Shown in pieces: positions 22,951 to 35,570 of a DNA stretch of 64,000 nucleotides. The stretch comes from Conus ventricosus (Eukaryota > Mollusca > Gastropoda > Neogastropoda > Conidae). The stretch spans positions 23,633,444 through 23,697,443 of the forward strand of contig CM031616.1 of the NCBI GenBank assembly GCA_018398815.1, read 5' to 3'. The position numbers were made by a program, and so were the translations under genes. Every line of letters begins with the position of its first letter. Positions within the stretch are counted from its first letter, which is position 1. The notes under the pieces were generated by a model. That model was not told where the DNA came from. It saw nothing but the letters and a program-made list of their open reading frames with translations, and searched no databases.

Positions 22951-23882
22951 CAGTTTTCCTCCTTTCATAGGGGGTCTGCTCTTTGTTGTTCATGTAAATG
23001 TGGAAAAAAAAAATTGTAACAAAAAAAAAAAAAATCTGCGTTAGAATTTTAAAAATTACTTATTTATAAAAGATAAGTTTCTCATCTGTATCCCTTCCCT
23101 GCTTTTTTTTTTTTTTCAGTTTTGTTTTCGGTATTTTTCTGGCAAGGAGAAGGAAAGTGCGTTTCCAACGGCCAGATTCCTCCAAGAGGTGAAGGATTTT
23201 AAGCTCTAGTTTGTGATCTTGCATGTCACAAACATGTTGCAAATGATAATGAGACTGAAATTTTTTTAAAAAGAGGTTTTATTTCAACGTATGGAAAGAA
23301 TTTTCACTGCCTCAGAGGAGCCCCAACTTTGGATCTGATAGATGTTGGACACAGTGGATGAGATAGGTATGTTTTGCTTTGCTTATCAGATTTGTTGTGT
23401 AATTAAAAAAGTTTTTTTTTGCTCTGCATTTGTATGATGCAAATAAATCATGTTCATGTTTTAAAATAAAGACTGTCTTTATAAAAGGAATAAAAAGGCT
23501 TTATTCCCAAATCAAAAGCCAGTAATAGGCAGATTTATGTGGATTTACGTCATTATCTGTCATTTTCATTTTAAATTATTTTGGTGGTTCTCTTTGTTTT
23601 GAGAGCTATGACTCCGGGTGACGATCATTGGATTAATTCATTGTTTCTGAGATTAAGATTTGAAATACATATTCATAACCGATCCCAACATTGACTGCTG
23701 ATGACAGTTCAAAATGCCTTTGTCGGCTGATTCAGAAGTAATCCCCCTTCCATACACACACACACATATACCCAAGCATCTCTCAGCCAATGTTTCCCCA
23801 GAAGTATTTACTGAAAATGCTTTTATCTAGAGATTTGTAGAAGCTAAACCACTTTTTAAGCCAGGCAGGCATTTATTGTTGT

Positions 23883-24330
23883 ATGTTCGCATATATGACT
23901 GACTGGCATCATTATAGTGTCAGATTAACCTTGGGTTGTGCATCCATGAATAGATATGTTTATGAAGTGAAAAGGGGACAGTCTTTGAAACATGTTCTTT
24001 TAGAATGTTGGGACTTGCACGATGTGAGACACAAACATTTTACAGCGGAGTCCATGAAGATCCTGTTCAGGGATGTCCCGCCTGACGTGATCCTTGAGTT
24101 TTTGAGAGAGATTAACATTTTTAATCTGATTTAAGATTTTACGGCAGAAAGATTTTTAACAAAGTTTCTGGTGCGTTTGTAGACGATGTCATTTAACGAG
24201 ATGTCTGACAGTTGGGTTTTTTTTTTATTTTTTAAATGACTGGTGAGTTGATTTTAACGTGGTGACAGCCCTGATGTGGCCCTTTGCGGTCGGCTGGGCT
24301 ATAAGCAACATTATCTTATCTTATCTAGTC
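23883..24330 (+). mobile_element. LINE 3' end: C-terminal ORF remnant plus 3' tail
   Basis: An open frame to 24134 ends with LKHVLLECWDLHDVRHKHF and later VILEFLREINIFNLI. The HVLxEC motif with following residues is typical of the region after RNase H or the reverse transcriptase at the C-terminus of jockey/I-like non-LTR elements. After a short 3' UTR comes GTGACAGCCCTGATGTGGCC, GGTCGGCTGGGCTATAAGCA and ACATTATCTTATCTTATC, the tail shared by three shorter copies (2796, 11346, 11872). The left boundary is not determined; upstream ORF parts are lost. Confidence 0.75.
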
Positions 24331-27300
24331 TTTGGAAGTGCAAACCTGTAAGTACACAAAGTGGTTTTTATTTAGACATCATAATCAGGTTCAGAGGGCC
24401 TGGAAGAAAGGAGTTCACAGTGAAGCGTACATTTGAACGTATGCTGTGTTGTGGAGCATATGAATGCAAACAATGTCTTTGACCTGAGCTAGGAAAATGA
24501 AGAACAAAAACGAAACAAAACAAAAAAGAGAAAAAAGATTCATGGAAATCATACATATCCTGATTTTACCAAAGAAAGTAGACTTTTTAAATAACAATAG
24601 GAAACATTGATAACAATAAGAAACATTGATAACAGATGATGAGCAAATGGATTTGCCATATGTTTGATGACCATTGTGAAATTGCATCGTATTATTTTCA
24701 GTGTAAATGTACTACAACCCTCTCAGTGAAAACTTTTTTTATATTCTCATTTTGATCATGTGTGCGCATGAAAAAGCAGTCCATGCGTTTTATGTGTTAA
24801 TTCAAACGAATGATGCTTTGGGGATTTTTTAAAGTTTTATTCCATGAGCTTCTTAGGTATGTGATTTTTGATATTGTATGTGTTAGCAGGCTTCACCTTT
24901 CATGATCATTCATTTAGTATCAGACTCCTAGTGATGTGTGCAAAGAGCTTTCACTTACATACTAATTTTATTTTCTTACATGTATTCTGATGTACCAGTG
25001 GGTTGTTACGTTCAGCGTTTTTTTCCCCATGTCAGTATTTCAGCTGTTGTGGCCAGTTGTTGACTGCCGTTTATGCTGGCTGTGTCCTGGTTCCCACACT
25101 GCCTTCAGTGCCATTTGTAACGTGTGCACACCTGGGAACCCCGCGTTTTCAGACGGAGTATCAGTTCTGAAAATCTGGTATGTTTAAGGGAAAATGGGGG
25201 TACTCCATACACAGTTGTGTGTGGATTATTGAAATTCATAGTTTCAATCAGTCGAAGTGTCAAGCCAAATTCATGCGTCGAGCATTGAGATTGCCTCGGA
25301 TGAGTCTGCCTGGCAGTCGGGGAGACAAGGGAGTACTGAGCATCGAACATTTAGGTAACTGACGGCTTTAAGGGAGGCCCTTCTCTATGTATTTAATAAT
25401 CACAGTTTTTCGTTTCGTTTTCTGTCGTTTTCTGTTGTTGGTGTAGTTTTTTTTTTCCCTTTGACTTCAATCGTGGAAGAGTTCTCCTCTTCACGTGTAC
25501 TGTCCCATGAAGCAAAGGAAAATTCATGGGCAGTTAGATATCGATCATTGGCTATGCACACAGCAGTTGTGCCTGTTAGCAAACCAGTATGACCAAACAT
25601 GCTTTTTTTGTCTTTGATAATGTTTTTTTTACTCACCCAAAGAAGTGGTCTTATTACTGATAATCGGCAAACAAAATATGTCAGAGCCATATGAGTTCCT
25701 AGGTCTGCATGTGCGTCCAGTAGTTGTGGGTATGTATGTAACAAGGAGATGAATGAGCTAGCATATCTACATGCATGCTAACCAAGAGCAGTGAAAAAGC
25801 TTTTACAGTAACATCAGTGGCGACGACAAAACCCGAACCACCATCAAGGTACTGATGGGATACAATATATGTATATATAGATAGGAACTGTGAATGTGAT
25901 CGACTCGGGATAGAACTCGGCCCTATGCTGTGAACTGAGCATGACTTTTGACTGGTTGGGTTGAAGTGCTGGGCACTCGCGTTCAGTTTGTTTTGAACTT
26001 TTAGCTGGTTTGTGAGCAACATGATACAATCTTAGAATTATATATAAATGTTAAATTTAATTTGCCGACAGTTTGTTAGGAACGTGACACAGGTCTAGAA
26101 TCGATGTGCATAAATGTTAGTTTGTTTTGAAAATCTAGAGACAAAGGTGTTGGTTGATTTGTTCGTTACATAATACAAGCTTAGACTTTGTATGTGTATG
26201 AGTGTAACGAAGACTTTGTATGTATATGAGTGTAACGAAGACTTGAAGGAAATTAAGTGATTATGAAGACAAAAATGAATGTGTGTGTGTGTGTGTGCAT
26301 GTGCGTGTGTGTGTGTGTGCGTGTGTGTGTATGTATCTGTATGTGTGTGTGCGTGCGTGCATGCATGCAACATCCAGTTGCTTTCAGTCATTTTTTCCGA
26401 GGCATAGTTATAACCTGTGGTGGAGGCGACAAGCTCACTACTGCTGGTTGACGTTCATTGGTCAGGGCTTCCAAAGTCTGTAGGTTACCCGTGTGGTCAT
26501 GGTGGATGGATTTGTTGAATTGCGATATGGAATGCCACGTCAGGTGCTCCTTTTGTATTTAAATGCAACATTGGTCAGTTGGTATATTTGTTGGCTGTAG
26601 ATGACTGCTAATGTCTTTGTTTTTTAAGTGTTCTGCATTACTGATTTCACATATCCTTTACGTTTCCGTGGCTTTTAATTTTTTGTTGTTGCCATGTTGA
26701 AAGATTGATATTTTTGTTTGTCTTTCTGCCACTGTTATTTATGCAAGTTTTTTTCTGTGCATGTTTTATGTGCGGTTGGTGTGTAGTGTATGTGTGTGTG
26801 TTGAGAAAGAAGCTACCTGTTTTAGCTGTCTATATATATGTGAACTGACAATACAAGTTAATCAGGATATTGGATTCTGTATTGCGTTACATTCATCATG
26901 GCTGGTGTTTGTTGTTGGGTCTTTCTTTTTTATGTGCAAGATTACCAGTATAACAGAAAGAAGTCTGATCTTATGATGAGACTACACAAATGGGTTTTTA
27001 ATTCTGTGAAAGGATTTGCGCATGGGTTTTGTGCTGCATCCATACTGTAAATATGTTGTCCCTTTCTACTCAGGTTTTCTCTTTATTTATTTCTGTGTCG
27101 TTATATTTCTCTTTTCGTCGTCGTCTTCTTTTTTGCGCTAAGTGTTGTACATGTTCTGTTTGAGAATTCTAAGTTTTGCTGCTTTACTCTTCAAAATCGG
27201 CTTTTACAGAAATCATTTTGTTACATTAACTGCTGTCGATTGGCTTTAGTGGTATGTGCACCTTTTTACTTTTCACATTGTGATGTATTTGGCACTGTAT

Positions 27301-30300
27301 AATACTGTATAAGAACCTGACTCCTCCCCCCCCCCCCCCCCTTCCCTGTGCTGTCCAGCCACCTCTCTCTCTGTAGCTCTGTGTGTGTGTGTGTGTGTGC
27401 ATGTGAGATGCATTTTTTAAACTGAATTTTCTCTTTTGCTCGTTTCTTGTTTGCAGTGGCTGATAAGTTATCAAAACAAAAAAAAGTTTGCCTGTGGCAT
27501 CATTTATCATTTCTATGTGTTCCCTTCACTTTTGTCGAAATTCATAGCCAGGTTTTCATGCCACACTGTTGAAGAAGTATCAAGTTTGCGTTTTTGTGTT
27601 CTTCCCCCATTTCTGTGTTTTCTTTCAAAATTAACACTCTTCTCCCACCCATCTCTTACTTTGTGAATGGTTCCTGACAGATGCAAGCATCTAAGCAATT
27701 GTGTTTTACTGTATTCAGATCCCTGTAGGCAAGAGGCTGCCTTTCTTGCTGTTAGTGGAATTTTTCTTTTTGTCATTTTGCCTTCCGAGTTCAGCTAGTT
27801 GTATGCCATTCGTGTTCTCCTGGTCAAGTTGTTTTGTCTTCTTGTGGTTAGACGTCGACTTCAAAGGGTGGACATTCTTTGTTTTTCAGTTGTTAGACAT
27901 GCTTTGTTTTCAGATTGGATTTTGTTTTCCAGTGGCTAGCCTTTCTTTTCTGTTAGTTAGACACTGTTATCCAGTGGTTAGACATTGCTTTCCTCTGGTC
28001 CAGCATAGTTTTCCAGAAGTTGGACATTGTTTTTCATTAGTTAAACATGCTTTAATTTTCTGTGTTTAGACATGTTTTCAGGGGATTATTGGTCTTCCTA
28101 AAATTAAGACACTTTTCTCTCAAAGTTTAGTGTTGTTTTGCCTTTCAGTTTTGCACACTCTGCTTGGAAGCAATCATTTCATTTGGTAGGGCCATAGTAT
28201 ACAAAGTTCACAGTAGTTTGGCAATAAATAAGTGAAATTTAAGACAGAGTGATAGGTAAAAATTGATTTCACAACCTTTAGAGGTCTTTCCAAGCTTAGT
28301 AGGCCGAACGAGCCTGTGCTGTGTGTGTGGCATGGTCTTATTTGATTTGTTCACCCCGTGGGCTGCACCACGTGTGTGCCAGTAACTGATCAGTCACCCT
28401 TGAACAGTTTGTATTCGCTAGATAGGAATCCTTCCCGTGTGTTCAAGTTGAATCCTGGGTTCAGGGAGCAGTCTTATGATTTGTATGAGGTCTTCTCTTC
28501 CTTATGAAAAGATTGCCCAGTGGACCAAATCAGATGAAGTTAATTTATTTTTTTACTGCATTGGGTTGTGATAGTTTACTCATCTTAAACATTATGACAT
28601 TTTATGTCATGATTATGTTTCAAAATCAAGGTACATGTCTATAGATTTTCAGTTTGTAAAGAAATCTCAGAATATACACAAAAACAAAACAGAAACATGT
28701 TTGCGATGACAGAAACTGTACCAATGGAAAAATACTGTGGGGGTAGTAACCAATTTTGACGTTTGAAAACCAAGGAGTGAACTGGCAAGAATTAAACACT
28801 GCAGATCGTCACAATGCATTTGTGTGTGTGAAAAAAAAATGTGGACCATTTAAAGACATATTAGGATAAATTTTTTAGTTCATGATCTAGTTAACACAAA
28901 CTAGTAATATATTCAGGTAAGAACAACATTCAGTATTTGAACCTTTATCTTACCTCTGTATCCTTGTCTTTTCATTGTTAGACGTATTTTCATAGCAAGA
29001 TGTTCTTTGCATCTTCTAGTGATCAGATATTAGTTGCCTTTAGTTCAGCATTTCTTATCTTCTCATCTCTAGTTTTACTCCATAGTCTTTGTCTTATCTG
29101 TCTTCCTGTATCTTGACCAACCAAAAAATTCTAGTCTGTTATTCATTTTCTTCCTGAGGTCTGTATTGTATCTGTGGTTTGGTTGAGATTTATGCCACGC
29201 CCTATTTGTTTGAAAATTGTATGCTTCATTTTTCTTTTAACATTGGTTTATACTGCAGCATTGGTGTATGAAGAATGTACTAGTATGTGTATTTATATTG
29301 CAAAGACATTTCTTAAATTGTATTGATTTGGTGTTAAAAGAAACGAACATCAACGATGTGCGAAAGTGGTGAAAAAGTTCATATTTCATACCTTTGCCAA
29401 CGGCTTTTTCTTCTCCCATTCCGTATTTTCATGCTGTGATGTATACACTGTTTTCAGTCTGTTAATGAACTTCAAAGTGATGACCAGTTTAAAGATAATG
29501 TTTAACTGGTAGTCGCAGAATCTTCAAAATATTTTCTTGAAGTTCTTTTATTTCATCACAGGTGTTCTCATCTCCAAACCGCACCAGTCTTCTGCACTGG
29601 TTTACTGATTTACTGATCTGTCTATGCATGACATTTGTTGACTGATTTCAAGAATTTGTACTGATTACATGAAGAAAATGTCAGATTTGTGCCTACTTGT
29701 TTTTCTCCCGAACTTAGGTCAAGAGCTGGCTAGAGTTGTGAAACAGATTTGAAAAGGAAGACAAAAAGTTAGAAAAAGAGGAGCCTGGTCTCAATGCATT
29801 CGAAATATTTGAAAACAGTGTCTGGATCATGTGGAGAACAAAATTTGCACAAGAATACAAACCTTAAATGGGAAGGGTTTGAGGTCAAGATCAGGTCTAC
29901 AGCACAGAAAAAGGGAGCGTCATCTCTGCCTAGGGAGAATTTTTCATGAATCATGCAAAATCTGCTTTTGCGTTTGTACGAATCAAAAGGCTGCTTCTAT
30001 AATCAGTGGGTCATACACAGGACCTGCCTGGCTTTTGCTCCGTGATAATGGTTGCAGGCATGTAAACCAGCACAAGATCTCAACAATGACAAGTTGAGAC
30101 AAAGGATGGGTGGGCATACAGAAGGTGATGCCAAAACAGGCAAATGCATGGCAGACAGAAAGGGAACAAAATGGATGGAATGTGCTGGAACCAGTGCTGT
30201 CTTCATGTAGTTTGTCCTGATGTATATTCATGTATACATTCATTTACACATGCCACCATTGTGGGTAAATGCAGAGCATAGGTATAGGCTAAGTTATGTC

Positions 30301-30950
30301 CTTTAGCTCTCTTGCCTCTTTTATGTTGTATATTATTTATCTCATTTTATACATACGCTTTTTTTTAGGTCTTGTGGCTTACGTGTTGTAACAAACATAT
30401 TGTAGGTTATTTTCATTCAGTCAATGACCACAGTCAGTAAGCTGTTATTCAGCCACTTGGAGGGAAGACAAGACCAGTGGCAGTTAAGAATGAAAAATGT
30501 TTTCTCCACGTGGGCTTTATCAACAAGACCACTACTCCTCACTTTATGTCTTAAAAGGACTAGCTGATCCTGGCAAGTTCTAGCAGAGAACTGGGCCTGG
30601 AGTAACTTGGGGAAATAAAGTGCTTTTAAAGTGCAGAGATGTTGCCAGTGCGTGCCTGTAGTAACGGTGCGTGCCTGTAGTATAGATTAATGCGTATGCA
30701 GTGGAGCTTCATTTATGAAAGTCGGCATCATAAAAAAAGGAAACCCTTCACCCATAACTTTCCAGGTGCTACTAGCTTTGGCATCACAGACAGTGTGGAG
30801 AATGTCCAATAGCACCTGGCAATTGGAAAATAAGTGGATATGAAAATTAGAGGGAAAGAGAAATGATTGATATATAGCTGTACAGAGGTTGGGTTTTTTT
30901 TTTTGTATTGGTTCATTTTTAGTCTAATATCACCATTGTTGTGAACAGAC
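24331..30950. other. AT-rich intergenic sequence without recognised genes
   Basis: No frame resembles a known protein. It contains a two-copy 30-bp repeat at about 26184-26243, a GT microsatellite at 26281-26362, a poly-C run at 27328-27341 and a degenerate ~28-bp repeat around GGTTAGACATTGTTTTCCAG at about 27840-28080. Confidence 0.5.
27840..28080. repeat. Degenerate ~28-bp tandem repeat
   Basis: Recurrent TTAGACATTG (or TTAGACATGC, TTGGACATTG) followed by TTTTC-rich sequence, about eight diverged copies. Confidence 0.65.
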
Positions 30951-31277
30951 GTTAAATTAAATCAATCAGTCAATCACAGCGAGTCTATCTCAATCTCTTG
31001 TGTTCCATTGCTAGGTTCTGTACATGTGAAACATCATATGTAAAACTATCAGAATTGGAGACAAGTCTTTTCACCATGAGGTGTTCCACCAGGGATGTGT
31101 TTCATAGACACTAGACTTTAGGAATTCTTTTTGTGATTTTGGCAAGGACGGCGTTTTAGCACACACTCTAGCAGCTAGCAAAGCTAGGAATAGGCAAAGG
31201 ATCACAAAGAGTGTCTTCGGAATGACATACCACAGAAAATAGCCATCAGTTGTCCATTGATTGGCAAACAAAAAGTG

Positions 31278-31383
31278 TGATGTTCTGTGACTGGCGCATG
31301 AAACATTGAGAATGTTAGCCCCATGAACAATGATGTTCTGTGACTGGCGCATGAAACATTGAGAATGTTAGCCCCATGAACAA
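31278..31383. repeat. Perfect 53-bp tandem duplication
   Basis: TGATGTTCTGTGACTGGCGC begins identical copies at 31278 and 31331, both ending CCCCATGAACAA. A recent duplication or an assembly artefact. Confidence 0.95.
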
Positions 31384-34300
31384 CTAGAAGAGCTTGAACA
31401 AGCCATAACTGGAATTTATTCAGTGCCCTTTTATCCGTTCCTCTCGTCTCTCGCTGTCCTTGCTGTGAACTCAGGCTGGCTACTTAACATCTATGAAACT
31501 CGCATGTAGCTTGCAGGAACAACAGGTTTTAGAATTCATTATTAGAATAAGCCTTGCGTTTGATGTGATATTCACTTTGGGGCTTTCTGTTATATTTGGA
31601 TTTTAACTGGTCTTTCGTGGTCATTCCCTTTTCAATGGTCTTTTCAAACTGAACATGATTTTGTGTGTGTTTGAACAGAGCATTATCATCCACTCATGCC
31701 ATTTTCCTGCCCAGAAAACTGAAAGAGAGAGGGTTTCATAAACTGTCACTACTTGAGAGTAATAAGGGCGTGCCATTTGTGTCAGAGGAAATAGACTAGA
31801 AATTTCAGAGGAAGTAGGCAGACACAAAATTTTCCCTCGATGCATTCAACATCTCTGGGCCAGTGTGAACTTCAGTGCAGGTCTGGTTACAGCAAGCAAC
31901 CTGTGCTCTTGGGAAGAGTTTAAAAAAAAGAAAAAAGAAAAAGTCAAACAAAAAAATATATAAAAGTATCGAGTGAAAACAGCGAACATCTTTAGGATAC
32001 AGTCATTAGCTCTGAACCCCCCCCAAACGTTGATAACATTTGGCTCTGCTTACCAACATTTTGCTGGGTGTGGCCAGTGTTTACAGTGCCTCTCCATCCT
32101 TTCTGCCACACCTCTCTACCCCTCTCCACCCCCTTCCTCAGTTTTGTGAACAAGTCTGTTATTAATTCTACCTTCAGGTAAACAGTGGTAGTCTACTCTC
32201 TGGAACTGAGGATGGAGATGAGAGATACTGTGAAAAGGAATACTATAGGGATTCCTGAAAAAATTAACTGTTTTGGAAACGACATCATCGAGAAAGGCTT
32301 GAAAGTATTTGCAAATTAGAGTGGTAACATGTTTGAATGAAAGCCCTCAGTTTGCCATTCTTTGGAAAGTCTTCTTTCAGTGCAACGACATAAAGGAAAA
32401 CATTGCCCATGAGATGATACTGTAATGATACGTATGTTGTGTCCAGAGTTTCCTTATCCTTTTCCTGAACATACTGACAATTCTCTCTCTTTTGATTTTG
32501 GCCAGTGGTAGTTTTCTTTTTACAAAATAGGGTTTGTTTTCCGGCAATGCCAGAGGAAAAACTCAGAACTAGTCACAAATTATGAGAGACTGTTTTTTTG
32601 TAATTAGATCAAGTAGTAGTTATTTTTATAAGGGAGAAAAACGCAATGAAAAATCGGATAGCGTCGGGTGACATTCTGTTAAAAGGAATGTTTAGTTGAA
32701 CTATTCCATTCTTTGAAGTTTTCATTCTTGAGTGGGTAGTCCCACATTATTTCGTTCACATGTTCACTCTTCCTTTTTTTGCTTCTTCATTTGTATAAAG
32801 GTGCGCAAAGCGTTCAGTGTAAATTTGTTTATTGAAACTGTAGATCAATTTGTTTTATGCCAGCATTTTGAAAAGAAAACAAACATGAGATTTCATAGTA
32901 CATTTTCTCTCTCCTCCATTCCTGGATGGAGAGGTATTTTTTCTTTTTTTTCTTTTTTTTTTTTTATTCCTTTGTTTTTATGTTCTCATTTTTTTTTTTC
33001 CAAACATGTTTGTTTTCCAGTCCCAAATTTTCACACGTCTGAAAGTTACAGGATACTTAGACTAACAGCAAAATTGCCTGAAATTAACAGAACGACAGAA
33101 ATAAGTCCTCTGTAAACCATTTCTTACTACACCTCCTTTGCATAATGGAATGAGTTTAGGAGGCGACAGCTTTGTGGATCTGTTATTTGCCCGCATTTTG
33201 ACCCATACTACTACTACAGCCTGTTCCTTGTTTTGATGCTATTTTATACATAAAAAGATACATATATAAAACTGGAAGCTGAGTGGTCTGTCTGTTGTGT
33301 GTCTGTCTTTTTACGTTAATTTCTGTGCAATTTACACTTCTATTCTCAACTTTCCTGGTTTTTTTCTTCTGTCCATTAAAAAAAAAAAGTGCATGTGCTC
33401 TTCATTGTCCTCATTTTCTGGTGTGGGTATACATTTCACACAATCAGCATGAGGTTGGATGCGATGCTTGTGAAAAATAGTGCATGCACTAAGACATACA
33501 AAGGTAGATGATCCTACATAAAACAATGCTTTCACCACTATGTACAGGTAACGCCTGTAAGTCATCACCAGGCCACCCACCTGCGGAGATTGTACAGAAA
33601 TCACCTACTCAGCCTCCTACTAATAAACAATCGCTGACCTGACCAAAATTTTCCATTTAAAAATCGGTCTTAAATTGTATATGTTTTCTTAAAAAATATA
33701 GACAAATATGAGAAGCAATGCACATAGTTCTATCACCATTTCGCTGTGTTAAGAATATATTTTATCCTGACTGGGAAACAACTGTAAATGATTTATGGGC
33801 TTGATCACAAAACTTTGCATGCTATAATTACAGGTCATATTTCAACGGACAGCTGAATCATATTTCAAAAGGTTTTTTGTAAGTCTTGGTGGGCAAAATA
33901 TACCATCAACAGGAGCCTTATGGAAGTAAGGAAAGCAAATCATTTAACAGGTTTTTTTCTGAGACCGGCAACATCATTAGGCGGCTCTTTCCTTTCCACA
34001 TTAAACAAACATTTGGGCCAAAATATCTCCATAGGACACATGAAGATGGGCGATACAAAAAAACGCAAAAAACACTTGTGAGCTCTGTACAGTGTATGTA
34101 TCGTATGTCAAAGTGTTAACACACTGAAATAGAGACACCGTGGAGACCCTAGAGTGGAATCACCCAAAGGAAAAATTAACACACACACGAGAAAAAACAA
34201 GGAAAAACCAAGAAAACGGATCCTTATCCTTACGTCATTTGACAGATCTAAAGGGGCAGCAACTCCTGATCGCAGCTTACAACAAGCAACTTACAGGAGG

Positions 34301-35339
34301 ACCATTATCACCCTCGCTTCAGGATTGTGAATGAATGTCAAGGCCAAAGTGGAGTTTGTCTTAATATGTCACAAGGAAGTGATCAAAAACCAAGATACCC
34401 TCCCCAGTGTACCCCACCCAAGGTCAGTACACAGTTTCCCCAGAACAGTCTAGCACCTTCCCTGCCCATGTTTCTTTCTGAATACTAAAATCCTCAAAAG
34501 AAACAATATGAGCTGTCTCAAACCACACTGATGTCTCATCTCTTTTAAGGTGGGCGCCTCATGATCCACACATAATCTCACTTGACATCTAATCATAAAT
34601 CTGTGCTAAATGCTACCAAGAAACATCACAATTCCATTTGCTCGGCAACAGCGGCCAACCACACATTCACCCACTCATACACTCGGCATACAGTAACACA
34701 CAGAGACGGACACATACACACTGAAACACCGATTCACCCATGCGTCCTGCTCGCACACCATACCGAGAAATAAACTCAGTCCCAAGTCCTTCAAGGGGAC
34801 CAACATCTTATGACAGTATAATATAAAGCACAGACCTGTACAATGAGAAGAAGAACAGAATGACAATGACATTACTCGCATCAGTGGCAGTCCTCATAGC
34901 AAGCAATAGTCCACAAACTCCTACACAATAGTTTCAATAGATCAGTCTTAAGTTTAAAAAATAAAAAAAAAGCTTGCTGAAAACTGCAGTACAGACACTC
35001 CATCAAGATGAACAAGTGTACCACATACGAAAATCATTCAGAAGACTTCTTGCAAATCAACTTGTGGGGAAAACAAGACTGCATATGTATCCATTCTATT
35101 CTGATGAAAATCGAATAAACTTTCTCTTTCCAAAGGGCAGAAAATATTTCGGATTCAATTTACTCCCAACTCTTCACTCATTTTACTGCTATCCTTGCGT
35201 TGATGGCAATCACAGAAGACTTGAAAAAAATGGAAGATATGGAAAATCCTAGAGTTCCTGATTCAGAGGAATGACAATCATGGTGGAACAAAATGTCCAT
35301 GCCAGATACTGCCGTTAGTACGAATTACCGCCATTAGCA
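31384..35339. other. AT-rich intergenic sequence without recognised genes
   Basis: No supported exon. Frames up to about 127 codons occur but resemble nothing I recognise and lack neighbouring splice structure. Microsatellites are much rarer here than in the gene introns. Confidence 0.45.
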
Positions 35340-35570
35340 TGAACTAAATCATGATCTGTTCAGGACCCCCAAATTAGGTGTCGTCTCAGTTTGAATCTGC
35401 AGTTCCAAATCATAATGAGGTCTCATTCTGAATTTGAACTCCCAATTCAAGGTTCTCGGCCTGAATCTGGAATTCACAGGTCAAGATCTGTTCTGTTTGA
35501 GTCTGGAGCTTCTGCATCATGTTCTGTTCTTGGTTTGAGTCTGTAACTCCAGATCATGAACTGTTCAAGT
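35340..35570. repeat. Degenerate ~44-bp tandem repeat
   Basis: Blocks around GTTTGAGTCTGGAGCTTC and CAGATCATGAACTGTTC recur about five times with substitutions (CTGAATTTGAACTCCC, CTGAATCTGGAATTCAC, GTTTGAGTCTGTAACTCC). Confidence 0.75.
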
